DNA of 64,000 nt from Hymenobacter sp. HSC-4F20. Its GTDB lineage: Bacteria; Bacteroidota; Bacteroidia; Cytophagales; Hymenobacteraceae. Shown in pieces: positions 9,057 through 17,870 of this stretch. The notes under the pieces were generated by a model, which made no database searches, was not told where the DNA came from, and saw only the letters and a program-made list of their open reading frames with translations. Numbering within the stretch: the first letter of the stretch is position 1; every line of letters begins with the position of its first letter. Both the position numbers and the translations under genes were made by a program. Location: assembly GCF_019599275.1 (NCBI RefSeq), contig NZ_JAHZTD010000001.1, forward strand, positions 1,426,001-1,490,000, given 5' to 3'.

Positions 9057-11315
9057 ATGGCACTGGATTATCACTCGTTATTGAACCCCTCCCAGGCGGC
9101 GGCCGTGCTGCACACCGAAGGCCCCTGCATGATTATAGCCGGCGCGGGCTCCGGTAAAACCCGGGTGCTCACGTACCGTATTGCCCACCTGCTCGAAAAG
9201 GGAGTAGATCCGTTTAATATCCTGGCCCTGACCTTTACCAATAAGGCAGCCAAGGAGATGCGGGCCCGTATTGAGAAGGTAGTAGGCCCCGAGGCCAAAA
9301 ATCTGTGGATGGGCACTTTCCACAGCATCTTCGCCCGCATCCTGCGCTCCGAGGCCGACAAGATTGGCTACCCCCGCTCCTTCACTATTTACGATACTCA
9401 GGACTCCAAAACCCTCATTGGGCAGATCCTGAAGGAGCTGGAGCTGGACGACAAGCTGTACAAGCCGAACATGGTGCTGGGTCGCATTTCGGCCGCCAAG
9501 AACAAGCTGATTTCGGTGCAGCAGTACCTCAACGACCCCGTGATTCGGCAGGACGATGAGGCGGCGCTGCGGCCCAAGCTGGGCGTCATTTACCAGCAGT
9601 ACGCCAGCCGTTGCTTCAAGGCCGGGGCTATGGACTTCGATGACCTGCTCTACCAGACCAACGTGCTGTTCAAGGACCACCCCGACGTGCTGAACAAGTA
9701 CCAGAATATGTTCCGGTACGTGATGGTGGACGAGTATCAGGATACGAACTACTCGCAGTACCTGATTGCCCGCAAACTAGCAGCCAAGGAGCGTAACATC
9801 TGCGTGGTAGGCGACGACGCCCAGAGCATCTACGCCTTCCGGGGCGCTGATATTCAGAACATTCTCAACTTTGAGAAGGACTACCCCGAGTTGCAGGTGT
9901 TTAAGCTGGAGCAAAACTACCGCTCCACCAAAAACATTGTGTGGGCCGCTAACTCGGTTATCAAAAACAACCAAGCCCAGCTGCGCAAGGACGTTTTCTC
10001 CGACAACGAGGAAGGTCCGCTGATTGAGGTGTTCAAGGCCGCTTCCGACAACGAGGAAGGCAAGCTGGTAGCCAATAGCATCTACGAGGACAAGATGAAC
10101 CACCACTTGTCCTACGATGACTTTGCCATTCTCTACCGTACCAACGCCCAGAGCCGGGCCATGGAAGAAGCCCTGCGCAAGCTCAACATCAAGTACAAGA
10201 TTGTGGGCGGCCTGAGCTTCTACCAGCGCAAGGAAATCAAGGACTTAGTGGCCTACCTGCGCCTGACGGTGAACCCCAACGACGAGCAGGCCCTGCGTCG
10301 CGTCATCAACTACCCCAAGCGCGGCATCGGCGACACCACCATTGCCAAGCTTCTGAGTGCCGCCGAAGAATCAAACCACACGATTTGGGAGGTAGTCGCC
10401 AACGCCGACCAATTCCTGCCCGCCCGCGCGGCCAACCCCATCGTGGACTTCGCCGAGAAGATCAAAGCCTACACCGCCGTAGCGGCCAAAGACGATGCCT
10501 TCGAAGCCGCCAAGTTCATTGCCAAAAACTCGGGTATGATTGAGGAGCTCTACGCCGATAAAAGCATCGAGGGCCTCTCCCGCTACGAGAACATCCAGGA
10601 ACTGCTCAACGGCATCAAGGCCTTTGTGGAGGACCCTGAGCGCGAAGACAAGAGCCTCAGCTCCTTTCTGCAGGATATTGCCCTGGTGACGGACGCTGAT
10701 ACCAAGGATGCCCAGAGCGAAGGTGAGCAGGTAACCCTCATGACGATTCACTCGGCTAAGGGCTTGGAGTTCCGCAACGTGTACATCGTGGGCATGGAGG
10801 AAAACCTCTTCCCCAGCCAGATGATGATTACCTCGCGGGCCGACTTGGAAGAAGAGCGGCGCCTGTTCTACGTGGCCATCACGCGGGCCGAGAAAAAGCT
10901 GACCCTGAGCTACGCTACCTCCCGCTACCAGTGGGGCAACCTGCGCAGCTGCGAGAAAAGCCGCTTTCTGGATGAAATCGACCCCAAGTTTGTCGACTTC
11001 AAGTTCTCAGCCGGGCCGGTGGGTAGCGCTGGTCCGGGCGAGTCGCCGTTCGGGCATGTGTTTGAGCGCCGCAGCAATCTGGTACCGCCTGCTCCGCGCA
11101 AAACCGTAGCTACCAAGTACTCCCCGCCCGCCGACTTTAAACCGTCGGACACCAGCAACTTGCAAACCGGCCAGCGCGTGGAGCATCCCAAGTTCGGCTT
11201 TGGTACCGTTACAAAGCTGGAAAATCAGGCCGGCTCCGTCAAGGCAATCATTCACTTTGAAGAAGTAGGCGAAAAGACGCTGCTGCTGAGCTTCGCTAAG
11301 CTGCGCGTACACTAA
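9057..11315 (+). CDS. pcrA: UvrD/PcrA-type superfamily 1 DNA helicase
   Basis: This ATP-driven 3'-to-5' helicase works in nucleotide-excision and mismatch repair and removes proteins from DNA. The 752-residue product shows all SF1A motifs in order: Walker A GAGSGKT at 29-35, TFTNKAAKEM (Ia), VMVDEYQDTN (II), GDDAQSIYAFRGA (III), QNYRS (IV), TIHSAKGLEF (V) and YVAITRAEKKL (VI). After a Pro-rich linker the carboxy end has a Tudor-like segment GQRVEHPKFGFGTV, which in PcrA contacts RNA polymerase. Length is normal for PcrA/UvrD. The choice of symbol between pcrA and uvrD is a convention. The enzyme class is certain. Confidence 0.95.
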   Translation: MALDYHSLLNPSQAAAVLHTEGPCMIIAGAGSGKTRVLTYRIAHLLEKGVDPFNILALTFTNKAAKEMRARIEKVVGPEAKNLWMGTFHSIFARILRSEADKIGYPRSFTIYDTQDSKTLIGQILKELELDDKLYKPNMVLGRISAAKNKLISVQQYLNDPVIRQDDEAALRPKLGVIYQQYASRCFKAGAMDFDDLLYQTNVLFKDHPDVLNKYQNMFRYVMVDEYQDTNYSQYLIARKLAAKERNICVVGDDAQSIYAFRGADIQNILNFEKDYPELQVFKLEQNYRSTKNIVWAANSVIKNNQAQLRKDVFSDNEEGPLIEVFKAASDNEEGKLVANSIYEDKMNHHLSYDDFAILYRTNAQSRAMEEALRKLNIKYKIVGGLSFYQRKEIKDLVAYLRLTVNPNDEQALRRVINYPKRGIGDTTIAKLLSAAEESNHTIWEVVANADQFLPARAANPIVDFAEKIKAYTAVAAKDDAFEAAKFIAKNSGMIEELYADKSIEGLSRYENIQELLNGIKAFVEDPEREDKSLSSFLQDIALVTDADTKDAQSEGEQVTLMTIHSAKGLEFRNVYIVGMEENLFPSQMMITSRADLEEERRLFYVAITRAEKKLTLSYATSRYQWGNLRSCEKSRFLDEIDPKFVDFKFSAGPVGSAGPGESPFGHVFERRSNLVPPAPRKTVATKYSPPADFKPSDTSNLQTGQRVEHPKFGFGTVTKLENQAGSVKAIIHFEEVGEKTLLLSFAKLRVH

Positions 11316-11526
11316 ACTCCGGGCGGAGCAGGGAGCTGGGGCAAGCTCCAGAAGCACAACCCAGATGCCTTACTTCGCCCAGAATAGTGGTTACCTGCAC
11401 CCAAATTGCCCTATTCGCGTTACTTTAGGCGCTGATAGTCCGACACTTCCCTATTACCCATTCCTGCTAAACCTTGCCGCTGGCCATCCTGTGCAAACTA
11501 GGAAGCCATTGGGGCAAGGTTTGGCG

Positions 11527-11534
11527 TATATTTG
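11527..11534 (+). promoter_or_regulatory. -7 promoter element upstream of DUF4290 gene
   Basis: TATATTTG at 11527-11534 is a perfect -7 element, 20 bases before the ATG at 11555. A TTG at 11509-11511 lies only 15 bp upstream, shorter than usual. The location argues against the longer reading frame that would start at 11474, upstream of the promoter. Confidence 0.5.
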
Positions 11535-11554
11535 ACCCTCCGAATACCATTTTC

Positions 11555-12253
11555 ATGACCTTACCTTCTCTTCATAAGCACGAGTTACTCCAGCGCGAAT
11601 ACGGCCAGAGCACCTTCCAGCTCGTGCAGCAGCTGCGCGACATCGAGGACCGCGCCGAGCGGACCCGCCGGGCCCAGCAAATCGTGCAGCTTATTTTCCG
11701 GATTCAGCCTACCCTGCGCGACCAGCCTGATTCTCAGCAAAAAGTCTGGAACCACCTGTTTGAAATGGCCGATGGGGAGCTGGACGTGGATGCCCCGTTT
11801 CCACTGGCGGCCCCGGCCAGCCAAACGCCCCCACAGCGAGTACCCTACCCCAGCAGAGGACCCAAACTTCGGGCCTACGGCCGGGCTGTGGAACAGCTTG
11901 TTGCCAAAGCGCTGACCCTTGAGGACCCCGCCGAGCGGGAGCAGGCTACCATCGTCATTGGGCGCACCATGAAGTTCTTGTACCGCTCCCACAACAAGGA
12001 AAACGCCAAGGACCTCACCATCCTCAAGCACCTCAAAGAATTGTCGGGTGGGCAACTAAGCCTGGACCCCGCCCAGGTTGATGCTCAGAACCTGTTTGAG
12101 TTCACCACCAATGGCCGGCCTGCCCCATTCATTGTGCCCCAGCCCCGCCAGGAGCGCGACGTACGCCGGAGCAGCAGCAGCAACAACCGGCGCGACAAGC
12201 AGCGCCGCGGTGGCAAAAAAGGCCGGCAGGAACCCCAGCAACCCCCGCAGTAA
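11555..12253 (+). CDS. DUF4290 domain-containing protein
   Basis: This is a family of unknown function found mainly in Bacteroidota. From ATG at 11555 the protein has 232 residues and begins MTLPSLHKHELLQREYG. It is mostly helical and soluble, with the characteristic segments LLQREYGQS near the start and AYGRAVEQLV and RTMKFLYRSHNKEN in the middle. The last 45 residues or so are basic and low in complexity (runs of Ser, Arg, Lys, Gln), which suggests nucleic-acid binding or disorder. It sits directly upstream of murA, an arrangement I recall as common in this phylum, so co-expression with murA is plausible. Confidence 0.85.
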   Translation: MTLPSLHKHELLQREYGQSTFQLVQQLRDIEDRAERTRRAQQIVQLIFRIQPTLRDQPDSQQKVWNHLFEMADGELDVDAPFPLAAPASQTPPQRVPYPSRGPKLRAYGRAVEQLVAKALTLEDPAEREQATIVIGRTMKFLYRSHNKENAKDLTILKHLKELSGGQLSLDPAQVDAQNLFEFTTNGRPAPFIVPQPRQERDVRRSSSSNNRRDKQRRGGKKGRQEPQQPPQ

Positions 12254-12372
12254 CTTTTTTTATCAGACATGAGACCGTGAGATAGAAAGGAGCGAAACTG
12301 TGGTTTGGGACCCCGCAAGGGGTCGGGCCTTGTCTTACTTCTCCTATCTCCCTCCCTCACTTCTCTCCACTA
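12254..12372 (+). other. DUF4290-murA spacer with nested hairpins
   Basis: The spacer holds a perfect 6-bp hairpin with a GNRA-type loop: GACCCC at 12309-12314, GCAA, then GGGGTC at 12319-12324. Around it an imperfect outer pairing links the GAGATAG-rich left side with CTCCTATCTC on the right. It may be a member of the same class of intergenic palindromes seen at 3654-3713, or a leader structure of murA. Confidence 0.45.
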
Positions 12373-13677
12373 ATGGCCTCTTTCGAAGTTATCGGCGGCA
12401 AGCCGCTGAAAGGTGAAATCGTGCCCCAGGGCGCTAAAAACGAAGCACTCCAGATTCTGTGCGCCGTCCTGCTCACCGACGAGCCAGTCACGATTTCCAA
12501 TATCCCGGACATCCGCGACGTCAATAAGCTCATTGAGCTGCTGCGCGACATGGGCGTGAAGGTGGGCAAGCTCGCCACTGACACCTACCGCTTCCAGGCC
12601 GACGATGTACATCTGGACTACCTCGATACCCCTGAGTTTGTGGCTCAGGCCGGGGCCTTACGGGGCTCGGTCATGATTCTGGGCCCTATGCTGGCGCGCT
12701 TTGGCAAGTGCCAGCTGCCCAAGCCCGGCGGCGATAAAATCGGCCGCCGCCCCATGGATACCCACTTCCTGGGCCTGGAAAAGCTGGGCGGCAAGCTCAC
12801 ACTGGAAGGCACCGATTTCTACCGCATCAGCACGGAAGGCCGCTTGCATGGCGCCTATATGCTCCTGGATGAAGCTTCGGTAACCGGCACGGCCAACATT
12901 GTGATGGGTGCCGTGCTGGCTGAAGGCACGACTACTATCTACAACGCAGCCTGCGAGCCGTACCTGCAGCAGCTGTGCAAAATGCTCGTGCGCATGGGGG
13001 CCAAAATCAACGGTATCGGCTCGAACCTGCTGACCATTGAGGGCGTGGAGCGCCTGGGCGGCACCGAACACCGCATGCTACCCGACATGATTGAAATCGG
13101 TTCCTTTATTGGCTTGGCGGCCATGACGGGTTCGGAAATCACCATTAAGGATTGCCAGATTCCGGAGCTGGGCCTGATTCCGGACACGTTCCGTAAGCTG
13201 GGCATTCAGCTCGAGTTCCGGGGCGACGACATCTACGTGCCGGCTCAGGACCACTATGAAATTGCTACCTACCTTGATGGCAGCATTCTAACCATTTCTG
13301 ACCACACCTGGCCGGGCCTGACGCCTGACTTGCTGAGCGTGATTCTGGTGGTGGCTACCCAAGCCAAGGGCACTGTTCTTATTCACCAGAAGATGTTCGA
13401 GTCGCGCTTATTCTTCGTGGACAAGCTAATCGACATGGGTGCTCAGATCATCCTCTGCGACCCGCACCGTGCTACGGTTATCGGCCTCGACAAGCGCACC
13501 CGCCTGCACGGCATCACGATGACCTCGCCCGACATTCGGGCCGGCGTAGCGCTGCTCATTGCTGCCCTTTCGGCCAACGGCCGCAGCGTAATTGAAAACG
13601 TGGAACAGATTGACCGTGGCTACCAGAACATCGATAAGCGCCTGACGGCCCTCGGCGCGCAGATCCGCCGTCTCTAA
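12373..13677 (+). CDS. murA: UDP-N-acetylglucosamine 1-carboxyvinyltransferase MurA
   Basis: MurA transfers enolpyruvate from phosphoenolpyruvate to UDP-GlcNAc, the first committed step of peptidoglycan synthesis, in the cytoplasm. The 434-residue product has the inside-out alpha/beta-barrel repeats and the substrate loop QGAKNEAL with Lys22 and Asn23. The mobile active-site loop reads PGGDKIGRRPMD, so the position of the catalytic Cys115 of Escherichia coli is Asp121 here. In other bacteria a Cys-to-Asp change at this site keeps activity and makes the enzyme insensitive to fosfomycin. Length is normal and there is no sign of a second murA in the window. A strong terminator follows. Confidence 0.96.
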   Translation: MASFEVIGGKPLKGEIVPQGAKNEALQILCAVLLTDEPVTISNIPDIRDVNKLIELLRDMGVKVGKLATDTYRFQADDVHLDYLDTPEFVAQAGALRGSVMILGPMLARFGKCQLPKPGGDKIGRRPMDTHFLGLEKLGGKLTLEGTDFYRISTEGRLHGAYMLLDEASVTGTANIVMGAVLAEGTTTIYNAACEPYLQQLCKMLVRMGAKINGIGSNLLTIEGVERLGGTEHRMLPDMIEIGSFIGLAAMTGSEITIKDCQIPELGLIPDTFRKLGIQLEFRGDDIYVPAQDHYEIATYLDGSILTISDHTWPGLTPDLLSVILVVATQAKGTVLIHQKMFESRLFFVDKLIDMGAQIILCDPHRATVIGLDKRTRLHGITMTSPDIRAGVALLIAALSANGRSVIENVEQIDRGYQNIDKRLTALGAQIRRL

Positions 13678-13702
13678 GCTAGGACCTACCCTACCACTTA
13701 CT

Positions 13703-13744
13703 ACAACAGCCCGGTTTCCGCAGAAACCGGGCTGTGTTGTTTTT
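13703..13744 (+). terminator. Terminator after murA
   Basis: ACAACAGCCCGGTTTC pairs with GAAACCGGGCTGTGTTGT apart from a small bulge, and a run of five T follows. It is a strong intrinsic terminator for the DUF4290-murA unit. Confidence 0.9.
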
Positions 13745-13874
13745 CCCAGCAGGGGTAGAAGCTCAGGGCCAGGCCCGCACTGGTGGTACGGGATGGGTTA
13801 CGTTCAGCGGCGGTTGGTATAAACTACCAGAAGCTGCGCAGCTTTTTCCATCCATCCTTTCCTTCCTTCTACCG

Positions 13875-14636
13875 ATGAAAAAGTATGTGCGTCTGCTCCT
13901 GGTACTGGGGCTGATGCTGGCTGGGTGCGCCCAGTCGGCCGAGCAAGAAGAAGTTTCTACCCTAGTCGCGGCCGAGGCGGAAGCGGCGCCCGGAGCGCAG
14001 GAACCAGTTGCTGCCGCAGCTCTTCCCGCCGCCGATGTGCCCCTGTCCCGGCTGTGGCGGGCAGCGGGCCACCCCGTCATCTATCAGGGCCGGATGGAGC
14101 TGGAGGTAGCCGACTTCCCCGCCGCTACTGCCCGCCTTGATACGGCCCTGGCCCGCCGCGGCGCCTACCTTACTGATGCCCGCGAAACCACCAATGCTGA
14201 GCGCCATCAGCAGGTTCTGACCGTTCGGGTGCCTTCGGCGCAGTTCCTGGCCCTCACTGCCGACCTCACCCGTCTGGGCATGGTGCACAGCAAGGAGATT
14301 ACCTCTCATGACGTTGCCAGGGAGCTAGCCAGGCATCGCACCCGGGCCCGCCCAATCCCAGCAGTTGACACGGCTGCCTTTACCGCGCCAGAAGTACAGT
14401 TGCTTACCGAGCAGGCAGCGCTGGCTACCTTGCACGTCACTTACTTCCAGCCGCGGCCAGCTACGGATACCTCGCCTGCGACGGCTATAGTGCCGCAGAT
14501 ACAGGCCGGGCTTTGGTTTGGCTGGCGGGTGTTGGGCATCCTGTTTGTCGGGGCGGCGTATGGCTGGCCGCTGCTTCTGGGTCTGGCCTGTTGGGCCGCG
14601 TATCGGTGGTACCGTGGCACTACCTCAGTGGCCTGA
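13875..14636 (+). CDS. DUF4349 domain lipoprotein
   Basis: The family has no proven function. The 253-residue protein starts at ATG 13875 with a lipoprotein signal and lipobox LAGC (Cys18). The DUF4349 core begins with VIYQGRMELEVADF and runs through LTVRVPSAQF and GMVHSKEITSHDV. It ends with LATLHVTYFQP, a proline/threonine-rich stretch and one carboxy-terminal membrane helix (WRVLGILFVGAAYGWPLLLG). The long helical segment that normally sits between the two halves of DUF4349 appears shortened. The protein is thus probably held at both ends in or near a membrane. A decayed second copy follows immediately. Confidence 0.82.
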   Translation: MKKYVRLLLVLGLMLAGCAQSAEQEEVSTLVAAEAEAAPGAQEPVAAAALPAADVPLSRLWRAAGHPVIYQGRMELEVADFPAATARLDTALARRGAYLTDARETTNAERHQQVLTVRVPSAQFLALTADLTRLGMVHSKEITSHDVARELARHRTRARPIPAVDTAAFTAPEVQLLTEQAALATLHVTYFQPRPATDTSPATAIVPQIQAGLWFGWRVLGILFVGAAYGWPLLLGLACWAAYRWYRGTTSVA

Positions 14637-14721
14637 GCAAGACGCGGTTGCACCCGGTCTATACCAAAGCCGTTACGTTTTCCTGGTGCGGCAGCTGGAG
14701 TTACTTTATCTGGTAGCACAT

Positions 14722-15341
14722 ATGCTTATCCGAACTTGTCTCACGATAGCACTGAGTACCGGCCTGCTGGTGGCGTGTGGCAACTCAGAAGCTCTTGCTT
14801 CTACGAGGTCAGCTACTGAACATGCCATGCTGTCAACACCCGCAATGGATGCTGCACTACCAGCCCCTGAAGCACCTGGTCCTCCGACCGGGGCGTTACC
14901 AGTGGCGCTGGTACCGGCACTGCTGAACCGGCTTCTACCCGCAAGCTTATTTACCACGCCGAGGTCCGCATGAGGTAGAAAACCTGGACCTGACCAACGC
15001 CCGGCGCGACAGCCTGACCTGTTCCTTTGGAGCCTACGTGGAAACGGCTGCCGAACACCGCGAAGAGGAGTGGACGGCTCAAAGCGCTCAACAATGAGGT
15101 AGCCTATTTCATTATCACGCTCACGTACTTTCAGCTGCTGCCCCATCCTACCCCGGCTACCCCACTCCTATCGTTCCGCAGCCGGCTAGTCGAGTCTTTT
15201 TACGCGGGCTGGCAGAGCCTTACAACTACCGTACTCTACTGGTTGCGGCGTGGCTGTTCCTGCTACTGGCGGGGCGGGTTAGCCCTGGCCATCAGCCGTT
15301 GGCGCCACCAATGCGCTGCCTGGCCGCAGCTGCCAGCCTAA
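14722..15341 (+). pseudogene. Decayed second copy of the DUF4349 lipoprotein gene
   Basis: The first open frame (14722-14973, 83 codons) encodes a lipoprotein signal with lipobox VACG and a Pro/Ala-rich stretch. The coding sense then continues in other frames. One frame gives RKLIYHAEVRM, and after a single-base loss near 14971 another gives EVENLDLTNARRDSLTCSFG followed by AYVETAAEHREEEW. After an in-frame stop a third frame gives NNEVAYFIITLTYFQLLP and a hydrophobic tail. These pieces match, in order, the start and end of the intact DUF4349 gene just upstream. The middle (the LTVRVP region) is missing. This is a tandem duplicate broken by at least two frameshifts and a deletion. Confidence 0.72.
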
Positions 15342-15368
15342 CGCCTCTTGGCATTGGTGAATGACGCA

Positions 15369-15402
15369 AAAAGCCCGCGCTACGATTGTAACGCGGGCTT
15401 TT
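15369..15402. terminator. Terminator between DUF4349 remnant and small membrane protein gene
   Basis: AAAAGCCCGCG at 15369-15379 pairs with CGCGGGCTTTT at 15392-15402 across a 12-nt loop. The A- and T-rich ends allow use from both converging sides. Confidence 0.85.
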
Positions 15403-15419
15403 CTACGAAAGAGAATCGG

Positions 15420-15761
15420 TTAGCTTCGGTCGGTTACCAGGTCTACCACCGCAGTTACCAGCGAGAGTACCACACTGAAAATCAAGGCGGAAACGAATCC
15501 ATCCAGCTTGAAGCCTGCCAGCAGCCAATCGGCTATCATTACTATTAAGGCGTTGATTACTAGCAGGAACAGGCCCAGAGTTAATATAGTAATAGGAAAG
15601 CCAATGATTTTGAGAAGGGGCTTTACAACGGCGTTCAATATAGCCAGCACAATGACCAGGAAAAAGGCGTCGGTAATGCCGCTGATATCTGCTCCAGGCA
15701 GAAACTTAGCTAAGGCATAGGTAATAATGGCGGAGAGAATGAATTTTAAAATGAAGCCCAT
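15420..15761 (-). CDS. Small four-helix membrane protein (phage-holin IV / YvlD family)
   Basis: The 113-residue protein is almost entirely hydrophobic and shows four predicted membrane helices, at about 2-20, 28-50, 55-77 and 88-107. The sequence NAVVKPLLKIIGFPITILTL is the conserved hallmark of the family Pfam calls phage_holin_4_2 or DUF360 (YvlD). Despite the name, most members are chromosomal and of unknown role, and there is no prophage around this gene. It is transcribed alone, converging with the DUF4349 genes over a shared terminator. Confidence 0.85.
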   Translation of the reverse strand: MGFILKFILSAIITYALAKFLPGADISGITDAFFLVIVLAILNAVVKPLLKIIGFPITILTLGLFLLVINALIVMIADWLLAGFKLDGFVSALIFSVVLSLVTAVVDLVTDRS

Positions 15762-15942
15762 GTGCAGGTGGTAGCAGTTAAGTGAGAAAAATGTACAGAC
15801 GTAGGGAGTTGGGTTCCTCTACGCAGACTACGCAAAAAAGTGCGGCGGATATCGGCTCCTGCGTAACCGACACCCTACCGCACTTTCTCGCTCTCACGTC
15901 CGCACTATTTTACCCAGGGACCGTAGCAGACCGGCTATTAAC

Positions 15943-17028
15943 TTATTTTTCAACGGCGCGCGCCTTGAGGCGACCCTGCGAAACGCCCATCCAGTTGGCC
16001 ATGTGGTAAAGCAGACGGGCACCCACAATAGCGTTCCACTCGGTGTCACCGGGAGCTACCTCGTTTAAGTCGCAGCCGATAATGGTCCGGCCCGAGCTGA
16101 CCACCATCCGAATCAGGTAGAGGGCTTGCTCAAATTCCAATCCGCCGGGTACGGGCGTGCCGGTACCGGGGCAGAGCTTGGGGTCGAGGCCGTCAATATC
16201 AAAGCTCAGGTATACTTTCTGCGGCAGCTGTGCAATAATTTTCTTGCATTCCTTGCGCCAGGACTTGCCGCTCAGCATTTCGGCCTGCAGGAACCGGTCG
16301 GCGAACAGGGCCACGCGGCCGTTACTCTGGTCGATGTACTCAGCTTCTTGCTGGCAGTAGTCCCGAATGCCTACCTGCACCAGCTTTTTCACCTGGGGCA
16401 GCTTCAGCGCGTTATACATAATGGAAGCGTGCGAATATTCAAAGCCCTCGTAGGCGGGGCGCAGGTCGCAGTGAGCATCAATTTGCAGAATACCAAACTC
16501 CTCGTGGCGCTCGGCCAGGGCGTGCAGATACCCTAACGGCGTGCTGTGGTCGCCGCCGAGCAGCACTACTCCCTTACCGGCATCAAGTAAGGCACCGGTT
16601 TTCTGCTTGAGCCACTCCAGTAGTGCAAGGCCCCGCTGGTTCAGGCGTGCCGGCACACCTGAAAAAGTACTGTGCCCGGCTTCCGGCTCGCCTTCCTCCA
16701 GCCAGCCGATGTAGTCTTTCGCAATAGGACGCAGTTCCACGCTTTCGGCCGCAATTGTGGCGTCGGGCTCTTCCATGGCCAACCCCATTTTCCAGGCATC
16801 CGGCAGGTCCGGATCATAGAGGTCTACCTGGAGGGAAGCTTCCCGGATAGCCTCGGGGCCTTCGGCGGTGCCGGCCCGGTAAGAAACCGTAACCTCCCAG
16901 GGCACGGGTACAATTACCACCTGTGCTTCCGCGGGGGTAAACGGCAGACCATAGATGCCACCAGCAGAGTCACCGAGGGCGTTGGGGTCGAAGGTAGCGA
17001 GCTTTTGCTCCAGGGCAGAGTCAGCCAT
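15943..17028 (-). CDS. speB: Agmatinase/arginase family ureohydrolase
   Basis: Enzymes of this family use two Mn ions to hydrolyse a guanidino group, releasing urea from agmatine or arginine. The 361-residue product from ATG 17028 has all six metal ligands: His161 in GGDHS, Asp184, His186 and Asp188 in IDAHCD, and Asp277 and Asp279 in SFDIDGLDP. A longer frame upstream to 17100 adds 24 residues that look non-coding. The carboxy end EVAPGDTEWNAIVGARLLYH is typical of the Bacteroidota agmatinase-like group. Whether agmatine, arginine or another guanidine is the substrate cannot be told here, so the symbol is tentative. No arginine decarboxylase gene lies in the window. Confidence 0.88.
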   Translation of the reverse strand: MADSALEQKLATFDPNALGDSAGGIYGLPFTPAEAQVVIVPVPWEVTVSYRAGTAEGPEAIREASLQVDLYDPDLPDAWKMGLAMEEPDATIAAESVELRPIAKDYIGWLEEGEPEAGHSTFSGVPARLNQRGLALLEWLKQKTGALLDAGKGVVLLGGDHSTPLGYLHALAERHEEFGILQIDAHCDLRPAYEGFEYSHASIMYNALKLPQVKKLVQVGIRDYCQQEAEYIDQSNGRVALFADRFLQAEMLSGKSWRKECKKIIAQLPQKVYLSFDIDGLDPKLCPGTGTPVPGGLEFEQALYLIRMVVSSGRTIIGCDLNEVAPGDTEWNAIVGARLLYHMANWMGVSQGRLKARAVEK

Positions 17029-17075
17029 AGATGTACGAGAGGATGAACGTAAAAGTAGAATGGGACGAAACGCGC

Positions 17076-17138
17076 GCGGCTCCCGTCGCCAGAATATCAT
17101 CCTCGGTTAGGGGCATGATTTCTGGTAGCGGGAGCCGC
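17076..17138. repeat. Long hairpin downstream of the che operon
   Basis: GCGGCTCCCG at 17076-17085 pairs with CGGGAGCCGC at 17129-17138. The pairing extends inward through CCAGAATATCAT and ATGATTTCTGG with small mismatches. On the minus strand it lies just after the cheC stop, so it probably ends the chemosensory operon, although a T-run is lacking. Confidence 0.6.
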
Positions 17139-17171
17139 AGCACCTGCGCTCAGACTAAGCGGCCGGCGAAT

Positions 17172-17819
17172 TTACGAACCGGCCTGCTGCCCGCCCATGA
17201 AATCGTAGGTCCGGATGATGTCAAGGATTTTTTCAAAGGTATCCCGGTCAAAGAAAATCATCAGAGGCAATTCCACTGAATTGTCCTTATCGGAGAACTG
17301 CGTGATAACCGAGAAAATCAGCGGCTGCACCATGGGCCGGTTCAACAGCAGGCTGTGCAGGGCATCGGCAATGTCACCACGGGGGTGCGTAGGCGGTGCT
17401 CCGTAGATGCTGGCCTTGAGAATGTTAGCCAGTTGCGTTACCAGCGCTCCGGTGATGATATTACTGATTTCCAGCAGCAACGATTCCTGCATTTCGTCAA
17501 TCTGCGTGGAGTCTGATGCACTCATGCGCAGGCAGACCCGCGAGAGCCGCTGGACATGCTGGCCGGAAAAAAACATGAGCGTAGTACCGTTGAAATCACC
17601 CCGGATATCCGACTGAATAATGACGTGACCGGCCTGTAGGTCGCGTACTTTATCCAGGATGGTCTTACCCGATACAATATCAAGGTCCGGCACCTCTAGC
17701 AACACCTTTTCCTGGGCGACTACCGCGAATGAATCGGCGGCGCGAGCCAGCCCGATATTCAGGATTTCGCGGATAATGTCCCGCTCCAGTTCCGTCATGT
17801 GCAAATCCATAGAAATCAA
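17172..17819 (-). CDS. cheC: CheC-type CheY-P phosphatase
   Basis: CheC proteins dephosphorylate CheY-P and damp the chemosensory signal. The 215-residue product carries two copies of the phosphatase signature E-x2-N-x22-P: Glu18, Asn21 and Pro44 in the first half, and Glu117, Asn120 and Pro143 in the second. Two intact sites fit CheC rather than CheX or FliY. No membrane segment is visible. It is the last gene of the minus-strand operon, 51 bases after cheA. ATG 17819 is used; Met codons at 17810 and 17798 are alternatives. CheC often works with the deamidase CheD, but no cheD is visible here. Confidence 0.85.
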   Translation of the reverse strand: MISMDLHMTELERDIIREILNIGLARAADSFAVVAQEKVLLEVPDLDIVSGKTILDKVRDLQAGHVIIQSDIRGDFNGTTLMFFSGQHVQRLSRVCLRMSASDSTQIDEMQESLLLEISNIITGALVTQLANILKASIYGAPPTHPRGDIADALHSLLLNRPMVQPLIFSVITQFSDKDNSVELPLMIFFDRDTFEKILDIIRTYDFMGGQQAGS

Positions 17820-17870
17820 GTGAAAGGGCGGCTAGCCGCAGGTGGCCGCCACAGGTCTGCATTACGTGAA

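Noticed and set aside
15420..15761. Phage holin as evidence of a prophage
   Set aside because: The protein belongs to the chromosomal YvlD-like family, and there are no other phage genes nearby.
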